A DNA stretch of 64,000 nt from Carya illinoinensis (taxonomy: Eukaryota > Streptophyta > Magnoliopsida > Fagales > Juglandaceae). Both the position numbers and the translations under genes were made by a program. The stretch is taken from contig NC_056752.1 in the NCBI RefSeq assembly GCF_018687715.1, positions 2,914,001 through 2,978,000 of the forward strand, given 5' to 3'. Every line of letters starts with the position of its first letter. The first letter of the stretch is position 1. Below are positions 33,704 through 46,073 of the stretch, piece by piece. The notes under the pieces were generated by a model that saw nothing but the letters and a program-made list of their open reading frames with translations, searched no databases and was not told where the DNA came from.

Positions 33704-35350
33704 AATTTTCATGCTTTCATCCAATTGTACCTGATTGACATGATCAATTAATGTTTCCATACATCAACAAATATAGCTGAGACCATTCTATCAAATTCAA
33801 TAATTTCACACAAGTGTCAATTCAAGTAAACTCATATATAAACTATCATTGGGTGGAAATTCTTACTGATCATATCTCAAATACAAGCTAAGCTATGAAT
33901 TACATAATACACTATCATCAATATTATATAATTGATTTGAAGACTGTAGTATCACTAAAATAATCTATACCAAGTTACACATTGAAACTTTGAAGTGAGA
34001 CTTATCATCGACATTTCTACCCACAGACATTTCCACCCATAGTTTTGCACTTCGGGCATTTGATTAACAAAGGTGGCGAGCACGAATATAGAAAACTGAC
34101 GCCTATTTCCATGATTGCCCAAGCTTGAATGGCCATATCACCTCGCTAATCAATTACTCTTCTGATCTATTGCATGGAAGTCAGTACATCCGTATTGTCC
34201 GCTGATCATGAAAATAGTGAAACCCAATCATAATGTAATGAGTGCTTGGAAGATGAACCCGCAAAACTAAAATTTAAAAGAGGAAAATATGATGAACTGA
34301 TTATAAAATCAATTTTTAGGCAGTTACCTTAGTCTTTGTATTAAGTGCATCCCGAGCCCATCATTGCTCCATGGTCAAATTTAGTACAATTGCTCAATTG
34401 CTATGCATTAGGAAGATCCACCCCATATGTTGCATGTATATGCTTTAAACCCCTTTAAAGCACTCATCAAAGCAATCAGATCCAACACAGATGCAACGTA
34501 CGTCTTGGAAACACAAAATGAGACAACAGGCAGTGCACCCCCACCTGTACTCCAAGAGTGAAGTGCAACCTGAACAAGGAGGAAAGGACAAATAAATTTT
34601 TCTAATTTGTAGTCAGTTAAATGACCAGGCAATTATTTAGCAATGACTCCATCAAATTTATATCGATGGATCTGCCAAAGCATTCTAAAAACAGTTGCCA
34701 TATATGACAAAAATCTATTACACCCAACCTATGTATGATGATATAAACATATCTGCCTTTTCATAAACATACATTGTGCTGAATGTATAGATCATTAATT
34801 CAAGTTTATTCTTCTTTTTTGGAATCTTTCATTTTTTTAATTGGATAAGTAAGAAGTAATTTATGAAATGCAATGCTTGTGCAAATCAATGCTTGTCCTC
34901 TTGTGCTTACAAAAGAAAACCCCTCAATACATTCAAGGAAAGAGAATGCAACAATATAAAAAGCTATATATGCAGAAGTTCGTACAATAATTACACATTC
35001 AGGCTAAATAATCTGGGAAGTTCTTATGGACATCACATCAATATATAATGGATGACCTGGTTTTTAAGAGCTCTGTCAATAATTACATGGTATTATGAAT
35101 AATGGGTGAGCTGGCATTTAAAAAGGGTAGTGTATATGGGTATAAATGTGCAGAACTCTATTGTTTCTCTGATTCTATATAGATTCAAAGGGGAAGATTG
35201 GGGGGGGGGGGGGGGGGGGGGGGGGAAGCAACAGACAACTGGGTTATTAAAAGTGCAAATGTTAATAATGCAGTTCCAGTCCACTTAGATTTTACTTCAC
35301 AAACTTGAGCACATATCTCATTAAGCCAAGTCTAAGTGAGCAAGAAAACC
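33704..35350. other. No gene seen; contains a 26-base G tract
   Basis: Noncoding, AT-rich. A run of G at 35,200-35,225 is the only striking feature. Confidence 0.4.
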
Positions 35351-36355
35351 GCAGTGACTGATGATACCCTGATTTTTAGTGAGCCTGATTATGATAATTT
35401 ACGTGCTTTAAGAGATCTGTTGCTGTGTATTCAAGCGGCATCAGGGATAAAAGTACATTTTTTTTAAATCTGAAATTGTTGCTGTGGGTGTTAGTTCAGA
35501 ACTTATCAGATTTGGCATCTTTATTGGGGTGTAGGATCTCTTCACGCCTCTGAGGTATCTTGGGCTTCCTTTGGGGGTTCCTTTTAAAGCAGTGGACAAA
35601 TGGGATCTCGCCTCTTGAAAAAATTGAAAGGAGGTTAGCAGGTTGGAAGAGGATCTATTTGTCTAAGGGGGGAATAAAGAATTTTCAGTTAAAAGTTCTT
35701 TGTCTAACAAGCTTTTATAACATTTTTCCTTTCTCTTTTTCCTCTTCCTGCAAGTCTTGAAAAGAGAATTGGGCAAATATTTTAGAATTTCTTATGGGGC
35801 GGTGTAGGTGATGAAAAAAAGTTTCACTTGGTCAGTTGGAAGAAAGTTTGTCAACCATTGGTTGGTGCTGGTTTGGGCTTTAAAGATTTGAAGGTCTTTA
35901 ATAAAGCTTTACTTGGGAAATGGCTTTGGAGATATCATTTGGAGAGTCTGCCAAAAAATGTGATAGAGGTGTAGTATGGAAGTTTGTGGGGAGGTTGGTG
36001 TTCTAATGCTTCTAGTGGAGCATATGGGGTGAGTTTGTGGAAATTTATTACAAAAGGATGGCATTTTCTCTCATTTGTATTTAGATTGAAGGTGGGAGAT
36101 GGAAAGAGAAGAAACTTTTGGCATGATTTGTGGTGTGGGGATGCTACTTGCAAGTTGGAATTTATGAATACTATAATTTCATATGTAATTGGGCAAAAGC
36201 TGATGTAAATATGTATACTATAATTTCTGAACCTGTTGTAGTTTTTTGGGTTGCTATCTATAATTGTTTCTTGTGAAAATATAGGTTAATAATTGTATAC
36301 TCCTGTGTACTTGGGCTGATGCCTATTTCTTTGATAAAATTTTCTAAAAAAAACT
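35351..36355 (+). mobile_element. 5'-truncated L1-type LINE (reverse transcriptase 3' part)
   Basis: Across several frames the sequence gives TDDTLIFSEPDYDNLRAL (around the catalytic DD box), a thumb-region part with IERRLAGWKRIYLSKGG, then [39 protein letters not shown], and RLKVGDGKRRNFWHDLWCGD. These are the standard C-terminal landmarks of plant L1 (non-LTR) ORF2. The 3' end (TTCTTTGATAAAATTTTC, then a short A run near 36,350) looks like a LINE tail. Frameshifts and stops show it is dead. Promoter, ORF1 and endonuclease are missing. Confidence 0.85.
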
Positions 36356-39300
36356 TATAGCCAGTAAATGTAATGAACAGTTTACATTTTCAAGTACTCA
36401 GAAAGTGCACATGGAAAACACATAGCATCTACCCACTCTTTATTCTAAAATGTGCAGTTATCCTTTTCAAATGGTAAATGATTACATTATCATATTTTCT
36501 AGGTATAAGTGCATACTTCTCTATGCGTTGGGTTGCTCACATATGCTATCAAGTTTTTTTCTTAGGTGGTTTCGTTGTTCTACAGTCAGCTGCCTTCTCA
36601 TATTGATTAAGGAGGTACATAAAGGTATGTGTGCAGTCCAAAGTAGATTTTTTGGATTCAATATATTTATCTGCACAGATAAATTCTTTACAATAGTTGT
36701 ATGTTGAAATATGATGCATACACATTCTAGTTTGGGGTCCTCTACCAAGCATTAGACCCTTTGCCATTTAACGTTCCTACTTCAACTTGCTGTTTTTAGG
36801 ATAATGCTTGCTAGACATGATTATATCTTGTGCCAACCCAATACTTTGAACAAGGTCCAGGAATTGAACCCATCTTTTCTAAGTGATTTGGTTTTTTGCT
36901 TTAGTGATTAACGGAACATGGGTAGCTAAATGAGTTTCTGTTGTTTCACCCAAACATAAGGAATGTAAAGAGGGGTTTTCTTTTGTATACTTCCAATCAA
37001 TCCATGTGGCTTCAACTAAACATTTGCTTATGCTAAATTACTTCTTGCTTATCCAAAAAAAAAAAAAAAAAAGATTCAACTTTATTTAATGATCTACAAC
37101 AGGCAAAATGTGGGATTATCTTTTTTCCCATCTGTTTTGCAGCAAATATATAAGTTGTCTAAGCAAGTTTTGTGTCATATGAATTGGAAACTGTGTTGGT
37201 CATGTTTTGGGTTTTGCATCATGTTGTTACATAAAAAAAATCAGATGTTGATTGGAAATTTTAGGGGGTATTTGTGAACCTCTATAATTACTTTCCAAAG
37301 AATCTGACAAAGGCAATGCAAGCATCCTTACATTGCTCAATGTTTTAGAACAAATAGAATGTTGGCCTAAAAGACTAAATCCAATGACAGAGATGAAGAT
37401 CATAAAAAAGTGGACGAATGAACAATGATCAAGTCAACTGTGATGACTGAAACTAATATGGTTAAATCAACAAATTTACTTTTACCTATACCACCCAGTA
37501 TAAGAAGAAGCATTGGCATTTACAATGCCTTAAAGAGCTAGAAAATTCACAATACACAAAAACACATTTTAATAAACTACCCATGGTATTGCCATTCACA
37601 TTAAATGAATAAAAGACTTTTAGACGTGTGTGTGCCAGCATGGAGTACAAATTCTCCATAGAAAAAAGATACAACAATTTACATTACAATATTCAAAGTG
37701 TATACTTTCTAATAGTTATTGAGCTACCCTTAGCAAATCCCACCAACATCAAGCCTTATTTAGAAATTGCTCTATTGGGGACATATATATATTTCAACAA
37801 ATAGTACTAATTCTGGATAAATCTATAGATTTCAATTTGATATGTAAATCTGGATCATGCAGTACATACAACACTGAATCACATGAGTAGGATTTTACAT
37901 TATGAGGAGATCCAGATTTATCCATCTTGCAATTAAAGACAAAACACATTGCGAGGATCATCAACTTCATCATTAAATAAAATTAAGAATGTCGATGAAC
38001 TATTTCTATATATACTCTTGTGTGCATGCATGCATGTCACAGATGATATATAACTCTATATAAATCTGATCATACCAAGAAAACCGCACATCAAGATTTA
38101 ATCTAAACAACATACAAAAAGAATTAGGAGCACATATTAAGTGATCCATATGGGTGTTCTATACATATCCTACTTTATCAAGTAGACATAATTATAGGAT
38201 TTTTTTTATCCTTAAAAATCCTTAGTTCTTATATATATACAAAAAAGGAAATATATATTATGGTCGGTCCTCCTCATGTTAAGCCAATCTAGCTATGTGA
38301 AATTTCGCACTGCTATACATATTATATATATATATATAATATGTGATCAGCAAAACCTCATGAAGACGATGTTTAAATGATGTAATGCACAAAGGTAACA
38401 ACATACCAAAAGAATTAGGATTCAATAAAATATATTATTCCATGTAATTTGGTTCATAATTACATATATACTGCCAACAACAACATTTACAGGTGTTTCC
38501 AATGTTTAATTAAACATCTCGTTAAACATGAAAACACAAACTTTGATCATGACAACCTGAGGATATACCATGGAACCTGATCATTTAAGCAACTATATGT
38601 GTGTGTGTGTGTGTGAGATACTTGCTAAAAAAGGTGCACAAACATGCATGTAGGCCAGATTATAGCCTCAAAACTAGATCAGAATAAGGAGGGAAACAAA
38701 GAAAATGAGGATATAAGGTGATGCAAACCCATTGACAAAAACTCCTAAAAAAGGTGATGGTAGATTACCAACTGAATCAACAAAGAGTTGTGTTGCTAAT
38801 TAAGAGAAGCAATAGAAAGGTTACTTTAACGTACGCTTAGTTATTGTTTGCTTGCTAACAGGTGGTCAAATATAACATTAGAGAAAGAAATTAATATAAC
38901 CATTAAAACAAGCAAATTAGTTTCTGCATATATTGATATTTGAGTTTAGAATGCTGAGAAAACAAAAACCAGAATATATCGATGGCAATAGAGATATTAT
39001 TCTCAATGATTGTAGGCAACATTGAGCTAGAAAGAATTGCAACAGCAAGCTAGCTAACATTACAATGACCAACTGATCATTTCAAAAAGTTATTTAGCAA
39101 GAACATGCAAGCACCTGGCCTGGAAATGAATTGATCCACTGTCTATCGTTTCAAAATCGGGAAAAAGATGGACCCATGGTACATGCCATCAAAATCAAGA
39201 ATGCTTGTGTGGGAAGTATTCAAGTAGTTTCATGTTTCTGTAGAGGTGTACTATCATTATAAGAACACAGAAGAAATTAATTACCAGCAAAATGACAGCT

Positions 39301-40679
39301 AGTAATACTCAGTTTACAGGATGATGATCAATAATCCTAGCTACATCTTCAGATTTTACCATTTGGAATTAATAAAAGAGTACTCAAATCTTTTCCTTTG
39401 TTGTAATGAATGAACTCATGAATTCATGAGACTCCAGGATGATAAGCATCAACAGATAAATAAGTGCACAAAAGAAGATTAAATCTGACAATAGTTCAGG
39501 ATTTATGGATCAAATAGTACTTCAGGAATTCAATCTATTGCTGCAGATATCATTAAGATCACTATTTATGGTTTAGTAAAGATTAATGCTTAGATACAGA
39601 CTCAATGGCATATATACCAACGCTGCTCTCTAAAACACTAGTAGAATAAATCACATTAGAAAAACAAAAGATACTACATATATGGCATGAGTTCTACTAA
39701 TTATCATAAGCTCCCATATTATGTCCTTGTTCAAATATTGATTTGGAAATCAAATTCTTCATAAACATAGTCAAATCAAAGGCATTAAATAAAGATTGTG
39801 CTGATCTTCTGTAAACACACTGCTATAAATGCATATATCATGATTAACCATGCATGCATGCATGTCTTTTTTCTTCCTTCCTTTAAGAATGTTGACATCT
39901 TATCTATAAGGTCATGCCTCAAAGGTACCTGCATGGTACTAAAACCTTATAATCTTCAAAGTTAGCTGTCAACTCAGAAGTTTCGCGCAAAGTACATGCA
40001 TTTCTTCTAAGTATATTCTCATGCCAATTAATATTATATATAAATATATAGAATTTTTCACTAGATCCAATTCCACACAAATGATTGTTGTAGTTATTAT
40101 ACTACAACAGATTGGTATCCAAGGAATTTGGAAAAGCCAATCACCAGCAACTACAATGAAATTTCTGTTTTAGAACAAATAGAATTTCACAAGTTATTCG
40201 TATTCACATTATATGGTTCAAACAAAAGTACTGGCCATAGATTGTGCAAGCTTCAATCTATTAATTCTCCATTAATAGAAAAGGATCCATCCAGACAACC
40301 CTTTAACAACCAGATTATATCTTGATAAGAAAACAAATTCAATCAAATAAAAGAAAAATACAAACATTTCCATTTAGACAACATCGAATGGGCAGTCATA
40401 GACATACAAAGCTAATTTGTAGAAATCACATCAAAGACCCCAATCAAAACATGCAATTTCCAACAGTTCAAAGTAATAGAGTAAAAACCAAAGGAATTAG
40501 CCAAAGATGCAAGTAAAACTAAGAGTAAAGCAGAATTCATGAAAGTGGGTTTTACAGGGCATCCAATGGGAGGTGTATTCAGACTAATTTATACTTCACC
40601 TAAACAGTTTCATACAATAAGAAACAAAAAATAGAGCAACAGGCAGTGCTAATCGTTGAATGCAATAAGGAGGAGAGGA
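36356..40679. other. No gene seen
   Basis: Four kilobases of AT-rich noncoding sequence with simple repeats: poly(A) at about 37,056-37,072, (TG)n near 38,600, and TA tracts. A TACTACAACAGATTGG near 40,099 resembles a CACTA terminus but has no convincing partner. Confidence 0.4.
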
Positions 40680-41195
40680 CGGAGGAGGGGAGTTGGAATA
40701 ACCCTTAAGAGTGCTAGGACAGTGCTAGGAATTTAAAGTCGCAAGTCACCTTCCGTTCGGCAAAATTGGTGGATGCTTCGCTATTAATGGTGGTTTCTTG
40801 TGGAGGAGGATAGCTGTGTAGGTTGGTTTTTGAGTGGGTTTTGGTGAAGCCGTGCACGCTACGCTAGGATTCAAACGCTGAATCGCTGGCTTTCGGTGAA
40901 GCCGTCGCAATTAGGGGGAAAATGTCTTTGGTGGGGGAAGGGGGGAAGGGGCGGGGAAAAATAAAATTTGCCAAAGAAGTGAGTTTTCGCGCCCCACAAA
41001 ATGGCGACGCAGAGAATAAAAAGTATCGATTTATCCAGCAGTTAACTCTCATTGCCAATAGTTCGATTAATGTAATGATCACAGATTCATTTTTAAACGC
41101 ACAGCGATTAAAAATGCAACCAAACTCTACCTTTGCCAACGAAATTATTTGCAGCGATTATGAAATCGCCAGCAAATCCCAGATTTCTTGTAGTG
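40680..41195. mobile_element. Terminal part of a CACTA-like transposon
   Basis: The tract ends CAGATTTCTTGTAGTG at 41,195 and carries AGCGATT-type subterminal units (CAGCGATTATGAAATCGCCAG). A GGGGAAAAATAAAATT stretch further inside is shared with the ends at 1,239 and 53,941. The partner terminus was not found. Confidence 0.6.
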
Positions 41196-41310
41196 TGTGT
41201 GGTTATACCCATATGGTTTTGCATGCTCAACCACAAACGGTTTGCCTGAAATTTTTTTTGAAAAAAAGGTTTACAACGTAAATTTAGTTACTTTTGCAGG
41301 CTTCAATGAC

Positions 41311-41353
<43 letters not shown>

Positions 41354-41488
41354 TGTGCATTGTTCCTAAATGACATAACTATTTAGAAACCAACCATCTA
41401 TTCAAGAAGCCAATTACAAAACGAAGAAATTTGGAGGTACTGCAATAATATATTAAAATATGAGTTTTGAGCATATATGTTTTTTGAA
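41196..41488. other. Intron-like sequence with a (CT)n repeat
   Basis: A long CT repeat lies at about 41,311-41,350, followed by AT-rich sequence leading to an oxidosqualene cyclase exon. It is probably intron of that pseudogene. Confidence 0.45.
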
Positions 41489-41569
41489 GCAAAACATACA
41501 CATCTATGGACACAGGTACTGAACATGGTCTGTTGTTGGGTGGAAGATCCAAATTCAGAGGCTTATAAG
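41479..41569 (+). pseudogene. Oxidosqualene cyclase pseudogene, exon part left of Gypsy
   Basis: The frame reads AKHTHLWTQVLNMVCCWVED, then PNSEAYK up to the Gypsy insertion. It corresponds to the region V-NMLCCWVEDPNSEA-K of plant 2,3-oxidosqualene cyclases (beta-amyrin/lupeol synthase clade), which cyclise oxidosqualene to triterpene scaffolds at the ER membrane. The same exon resumes at 49,604 after the element. Confidence 0.85.
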
Positions 41570-43530
41570 TGTGACTTCCCCAACTTCCACGTACAGACAC
41601 GTGGAAATCGAGACGTCAGGATGATAACAACACGGGTCATACATCCCATCGCCAAGTGCCAAGTGTGTATATATGCAATAAGTGTATAATAAAATCACGC
41701 AGCGGATAATAAAAGTCTTTTAACTAAGTACCAGTGGTACTGTAGGTAAGTAATAATCCAAACGCTACAAGATAAAAATATATTACACTCAACAATATGC
41801 ATGAAAATATGTTGAATGCACATGTCCCAAAATTCACATTTTTGCACGCATGCCAAAAGTCTCATTTGGCCCCAAAAATAATTCCTTTAAAAGTCACGCC
41901 AAAAGTCACATTTGGCCCAAATCCAATTTCGAATCAATATCCAATTTATCCGAATGCACCATGACCTCCCCTAGGGGTCATCCGCACACTCTAACTCCCT
42001 TCGTCACACCACAGGTAACGACCATGCGTGTGACTTCACAAGGAATGATGCCCAGTTCCGTGCCCAGCGCGTACGTAGCCAAGCATCTTCTAGCCTCCGC
42101 CAGTAGAGGGGCCACGAAGCCGGTACCATCGCGTTACCATCCCGCTCACTCTCGTTGTCGCTCAGCGACAACTCAGGGGACGTCACTCAGTATATTAAGC
42201 TCACAAGTGACCAGATGAGATCCACCGAGATAATACTCCATCTCGGCTTGGGGTCGTAATACACACACACCCAAAAATTCATTTACACTGATAAAACCAA
42301 TTTTTCTCAATTTAACACATGCACATGTATGCACCATGCAATGCACACCTCAAGATACAATTTATCCAACAAAACTCAACATCAACAAAAAAACAAACAA
42401 CTCCATCCTCAAATCCATCTGACCCCTGACTTCTCGAACTCAGTCCGGAATGACTAACCAGTCAATGAATTTATTGTAAAAGAAATAATATATTTAAATC
42501 TAAAATAGAGTTTGAAAGATACTTACAGCGCTATATAATAATTTTTGAATGATCAATGAGCTACAAACTGCGAAGAAAAAGTAACGTAACAGTATAAAAT
42601 ACACTGTGGTTGTGGGTTGTAAAATACCCACTTTTGAATGGGGATGAACCAAGGGTTGAGATAGATAGGAAATGGCTTAGAAGTGTTTATGAAGCTAGTG
42701 GAAGTGAGGGTTGGCCATGTGTGGCGGAGGAAACGGCAGTGGAAGTGAAAAACGGCCAAAACGAAGTTGAGCTCGTAGGAGCTGCTCTGGCAACGGGTCG
42801 GAGCTGGAAATGGGTGGTTTAGGACGGCAAGAGGTTGGTGATGATGCTGTGAAGAGATGGTGGCCTGAGGTGGAACGACGGCGGCCTTGGAGCTCAAAAA
42901 TGCTGCGGCTCGGAGGAGCTCTTGGCGGCTAACGGTGCCTCGGATGGAGGTGAAATTTGGTGGGGATGATCACCGGCCGAAGGGGAAGAAAACTGGGTGG
43001 GTGGTGTGCCACATGGCAGTGGCGATGGGCGGTTCTAGGCAGAACACAAAAACGGCGAAGATGAAGGGGGAGAGAGAGGTGCACGAGAGGGAGAAGACCA
43101 TAGGAAGAAAGAGAAGAAAAAGAAAGCAAAAGAGAGAGAAAGAAAAGGAGAAAAAGAAAAAGAGAAAAAAAAAGATGGAGAAAAGAAATGAGGTCCAGTC
43201 CTCACCTCTGGAGTCCAGAAACTAATTCGACGAAAACAACTTTAAAAGCTATAAAACGAATAAAATAATTTAAACATCACATCTAGCTAAAATATAATAC
43301 ATAATTAGTAAATACTAACAATAAAATTTTAAATCCAAAAACCAACTAAAATAATTTAAACAGCAATTTAAACCTAAAACAATAATTAATATCAAGAAAG
43401 CTCTACAAAATAATTTTTTTACAGCCTAATAATTCAATTAAAATACAATAATTTAAAATAAAAGAACTAATATTTTAATTAAATTAAAATACTCCTTCAG
43501 TGAAAATACACGAAAAAATGGGGTATCACA
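41570..43530 (-). repeat. 3' LTR of the Gypsy element (internally deleted)
   Basis: 1,961 bases. It matches 47,441-49,598, but near 41,735-41,745 it lacks about 0.2 kb present in the other LTR; GGTAC occurs at the deletion edge. A polypurine tract (AAGGGGGGAGGA on the minus strand, 43,531-43,542) follows. Confidence 0.9.
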
Positions 43531-43640
43531 TCCTCCCCCCTTAAAATAAATTTCGTCCTCGAAATTTGCAAGATCAAACACTAACTTCAAAGCAAACCAC
43601 AAGATTCCACTGAGACCAAGTTTAAGAAACGTACTGCAAT

Positions 43641-44605
43641 TTACTCAAACAAATATGGGTCCTGCTCTCTCATGTCTGCTTCTCTCTCCCAAGAGAAATC
43701 TTGACCTAACGAATCTCCCCATACCACCTTTACTAGAGGTATCGTCTTGGATCTCAACTGTTACTCTTTCCAATCCATAATCTGCATCGAACCTCATAAG
43801 TAAGATCCGGTTGTAGCTGAATATGCTCTGGGTCGACGAAGCACGGCTCTTGTTGTCCAAAACTCTTCTTCAAGGATGATACATGGAAGACATCATGAAT
43901 TTCTCCAAAATATTCTAGCAATGCAATTCTATAAGCGACGAACCCTACCTTCTCCAAAATCTGAAAAAGGCCAACATATCTTGGATCTAATTTCCTCCTT
44001 TTACCAAAACGCTTAACTCCTTTTATGGGAGAGACTTTGAGATAAACCCAATCACCTTCCTCAAAAGATAATTCTCTCCTCCTTGTATCAGCATAGCTTT
44101 TCTGACGACTCTGGGCTGCCACCATTTTATCTCTTATAATCCGAACTTAACTTTGCATTTCCTGAATTATTTCGGGCCCAATTATCTTATTCTCCCCAAC
44201 TTCATCCCAACACAATGACAATCTACACTTCCTCCCATAAAGAGCTTCATAAGGAGCCATCTGGACGGACGCATGGAAGCTATTATTGTAAGCGAATTCT
44301 ATAAGAGGCAAGTGATTTTCCCAACTTCCTTGAAATTCAATAACACATGCTCGCAACATATCTTCAAGGGTTTGAATAGTGCGCTCTGATTGATCGTCCG
44401 TTTGAGGGTGATATGCAGTACTAAACTTCAACTTAGTACCTAGAGCTGCTTGTAAACTCTTCCAAAAATGAGATGTGAACCTTGAGTCTCGATCCGATAC
44501 AATGCTCTTCGGTATTCCGTGCAACCGCACTATCTCTTTTACGTACAAACGAGTCAACTTTCCCAAGGAATCAGTATTATTAACAGGCAAGAAATGAGCA
44601 CTCAA
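43641..44605 (-). pseudogene. Gypsy integrase core and chromodomain (broken)
   Basis: The frame 44,605-44,147 holds the integrase core from [20 protein letters not shown] (second catalytic Asp) to [15 protein letters not shown] (third, Glu); the first Asp and the zinc-binding N-terminus are lost. The next frame, 44,125-43,754, carries the C-terminal part (RRRELSFEEGDWVYLKVSPI, GEIHDVFHVSSLKK). A further frame ends the protein at 43,641 with a chromodomain-like stretch (TIPLVKVVWG, then FSWEREADMR). Such chromodomains guide chromovirus integration to particular chromatin. Stops and shifts break it. Confidence 0.85.
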
Positions 44606-44611
44606 GTTCTA

Positions 44612-44812
44612 CTTGGTAAGTGAGATGAAAATTTTGAGTTTAAGATAAAATATTAAAATATTATATTTTAATATTATTATTGTTTTAGAATTTGAAAAAA
44701 TTAAGAAAAAGTTAAATAATTTATTATATTTTGTATGGGGATTTGGGAAAGTTGTAATGATGAGATGAGAATTTTCAGTTTGAGATGAAAATAGCTTCTA
44801 CCTTGCTAGGAT
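44612..44812. mobile_element. MITE-like insert replacing part of Gypsy pol
   Basis: About 200 bases of AT-rich sequence bounded by similar units in direct orientation (GTGAGATGAAAATTTTGAG and GATGAGATGAGAATTTTCAG). It lies between the reverse transcriptase remnant and the integrase core, exactly where RNase H and the integrase N-terminus should be. I recall this type of element as abundant in some tree genomes; the family was not verified. Confidence 0.6.
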
Positions 44813-45975
44813 CAACAGCCACCTCGTCTCGGGAAATTACATGTCCAAGAAATTTGAAGTCTTCCAAGTAAAATTCACATTTGCTGAGCTTTGCATACAA
44901 CTGATGTTCTCTTAACTTCTCAAGTACTAAACAAAGATGATAAGCATGCTCTTCAAAATCTCGAGAACAAAATTAAAATATCATCAATGAAAACCACCAC
45001 AAAGGAACCCAAATAAGGTCAAAATACCCGATTCATCAAATCCATAAAAGCTGCAGGGGCATTAGCCAACCCAAAAGGCATCACCTTAAACTCATAATGT
45101 CCTTATCTCTTATTCGCAACTGGTAGTATCCTGATCTCAAATCAATCTTCGAGAAGATAGCTACTCCTTGAAGCTGATCAAACAAATCGTCGATCCGTGG
45201 AAGATGATACTTATTCGTGATGGTCACCTTATTTAGTTCTCGATAATCAATGCACATTCTGAGAGTACCATCTTTCTTCTTAACAAACAACACTGGCGCA
45301 CCCCATGGCGAAGTACTTGGCTAAATAAACCCCTTAGCTACCAATTCTTGCAACTGAACCTTCAACTCTTTTAATTCAGCTGGTGCCATATGGTAAGGGG
45401 CTTTATGCACAGGAGCCGCTCCAGGTTCCAAGTCAATAGCAAACTCCAACTCACAAACATGGGGTAACAGGTGCAAATTATCCACAAACACGTCAGGAAA
45501 TTCTTCCACAACTGGGATATCTACTAAAGACTTCTTCTCAGACAGCATAGACACCATTTAGACTAAAAAGGCATCCGCTCCATAAGCAATCTCTCTTTTC
45601 GCTTGAATTGCCAATATAACTACCGGCCTTTCCTTTAGTTTACTTCCCACAAATTCTAAATAATCACCATCCGGGAGTTGAAAGCTAATTACTCGATTTC
45701 TACAATTAATAATCGCAAAATATCGATATAGCCAATCCATTCAAAGGATAATATCAAATCCCAACAGCTTGAATACAACCAAACCTGCATCAAGTAACCT
45801 TCCTCCAAATTCAAAGGACACCCCAATGCAACTTTGGAACACCACACCACATCACCATTTGGGAGAGTCACTACTAGTGATTTTGGCAAGGGTCCCATAG
45901 CCAGATTGCATATATGTGCGAAAGTAGAAGACACAAACGACTAAGATGCACCCGAATCAAACAAAGTGCAAGCAT
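44813..45975 (-). pseudogene. Gypsy protease and reverse transcriptase (broken)
   Basis: The protease active site FDSGAS is encoded near 45,960-45,943, directly followed by a stop. Protease sequence continues through 45,934-45,689. Reverse transcriptase spans 45,557-45,321, then 45,293-45,081 ([40 protein letters not shown]). It runs to about 44,813, with the catalytic box [10 protein letters not shown] near 45,000 and [17 protein letters not shown] after a frameshift. The end of reverse transcriptase and all RNase H are absent. Confidence 0.86.
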
Positions 45976-46073
45976 AAAAATCATACAAACGGATTCTTCC
46001 TGAACCAATCACATTTACCAATGAAATCCAAAACAAAGAAGAAACTAAATCACACCAATTATCAAATTCAAAA

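Noticed and set aside
40099..41195. Possible complete short CACTA element from TACTACAACAGATTGG to TTGTAGTG
   Set aside because: Flanking triplets do not match and the inner left side lacks the AGCGATT repeats.
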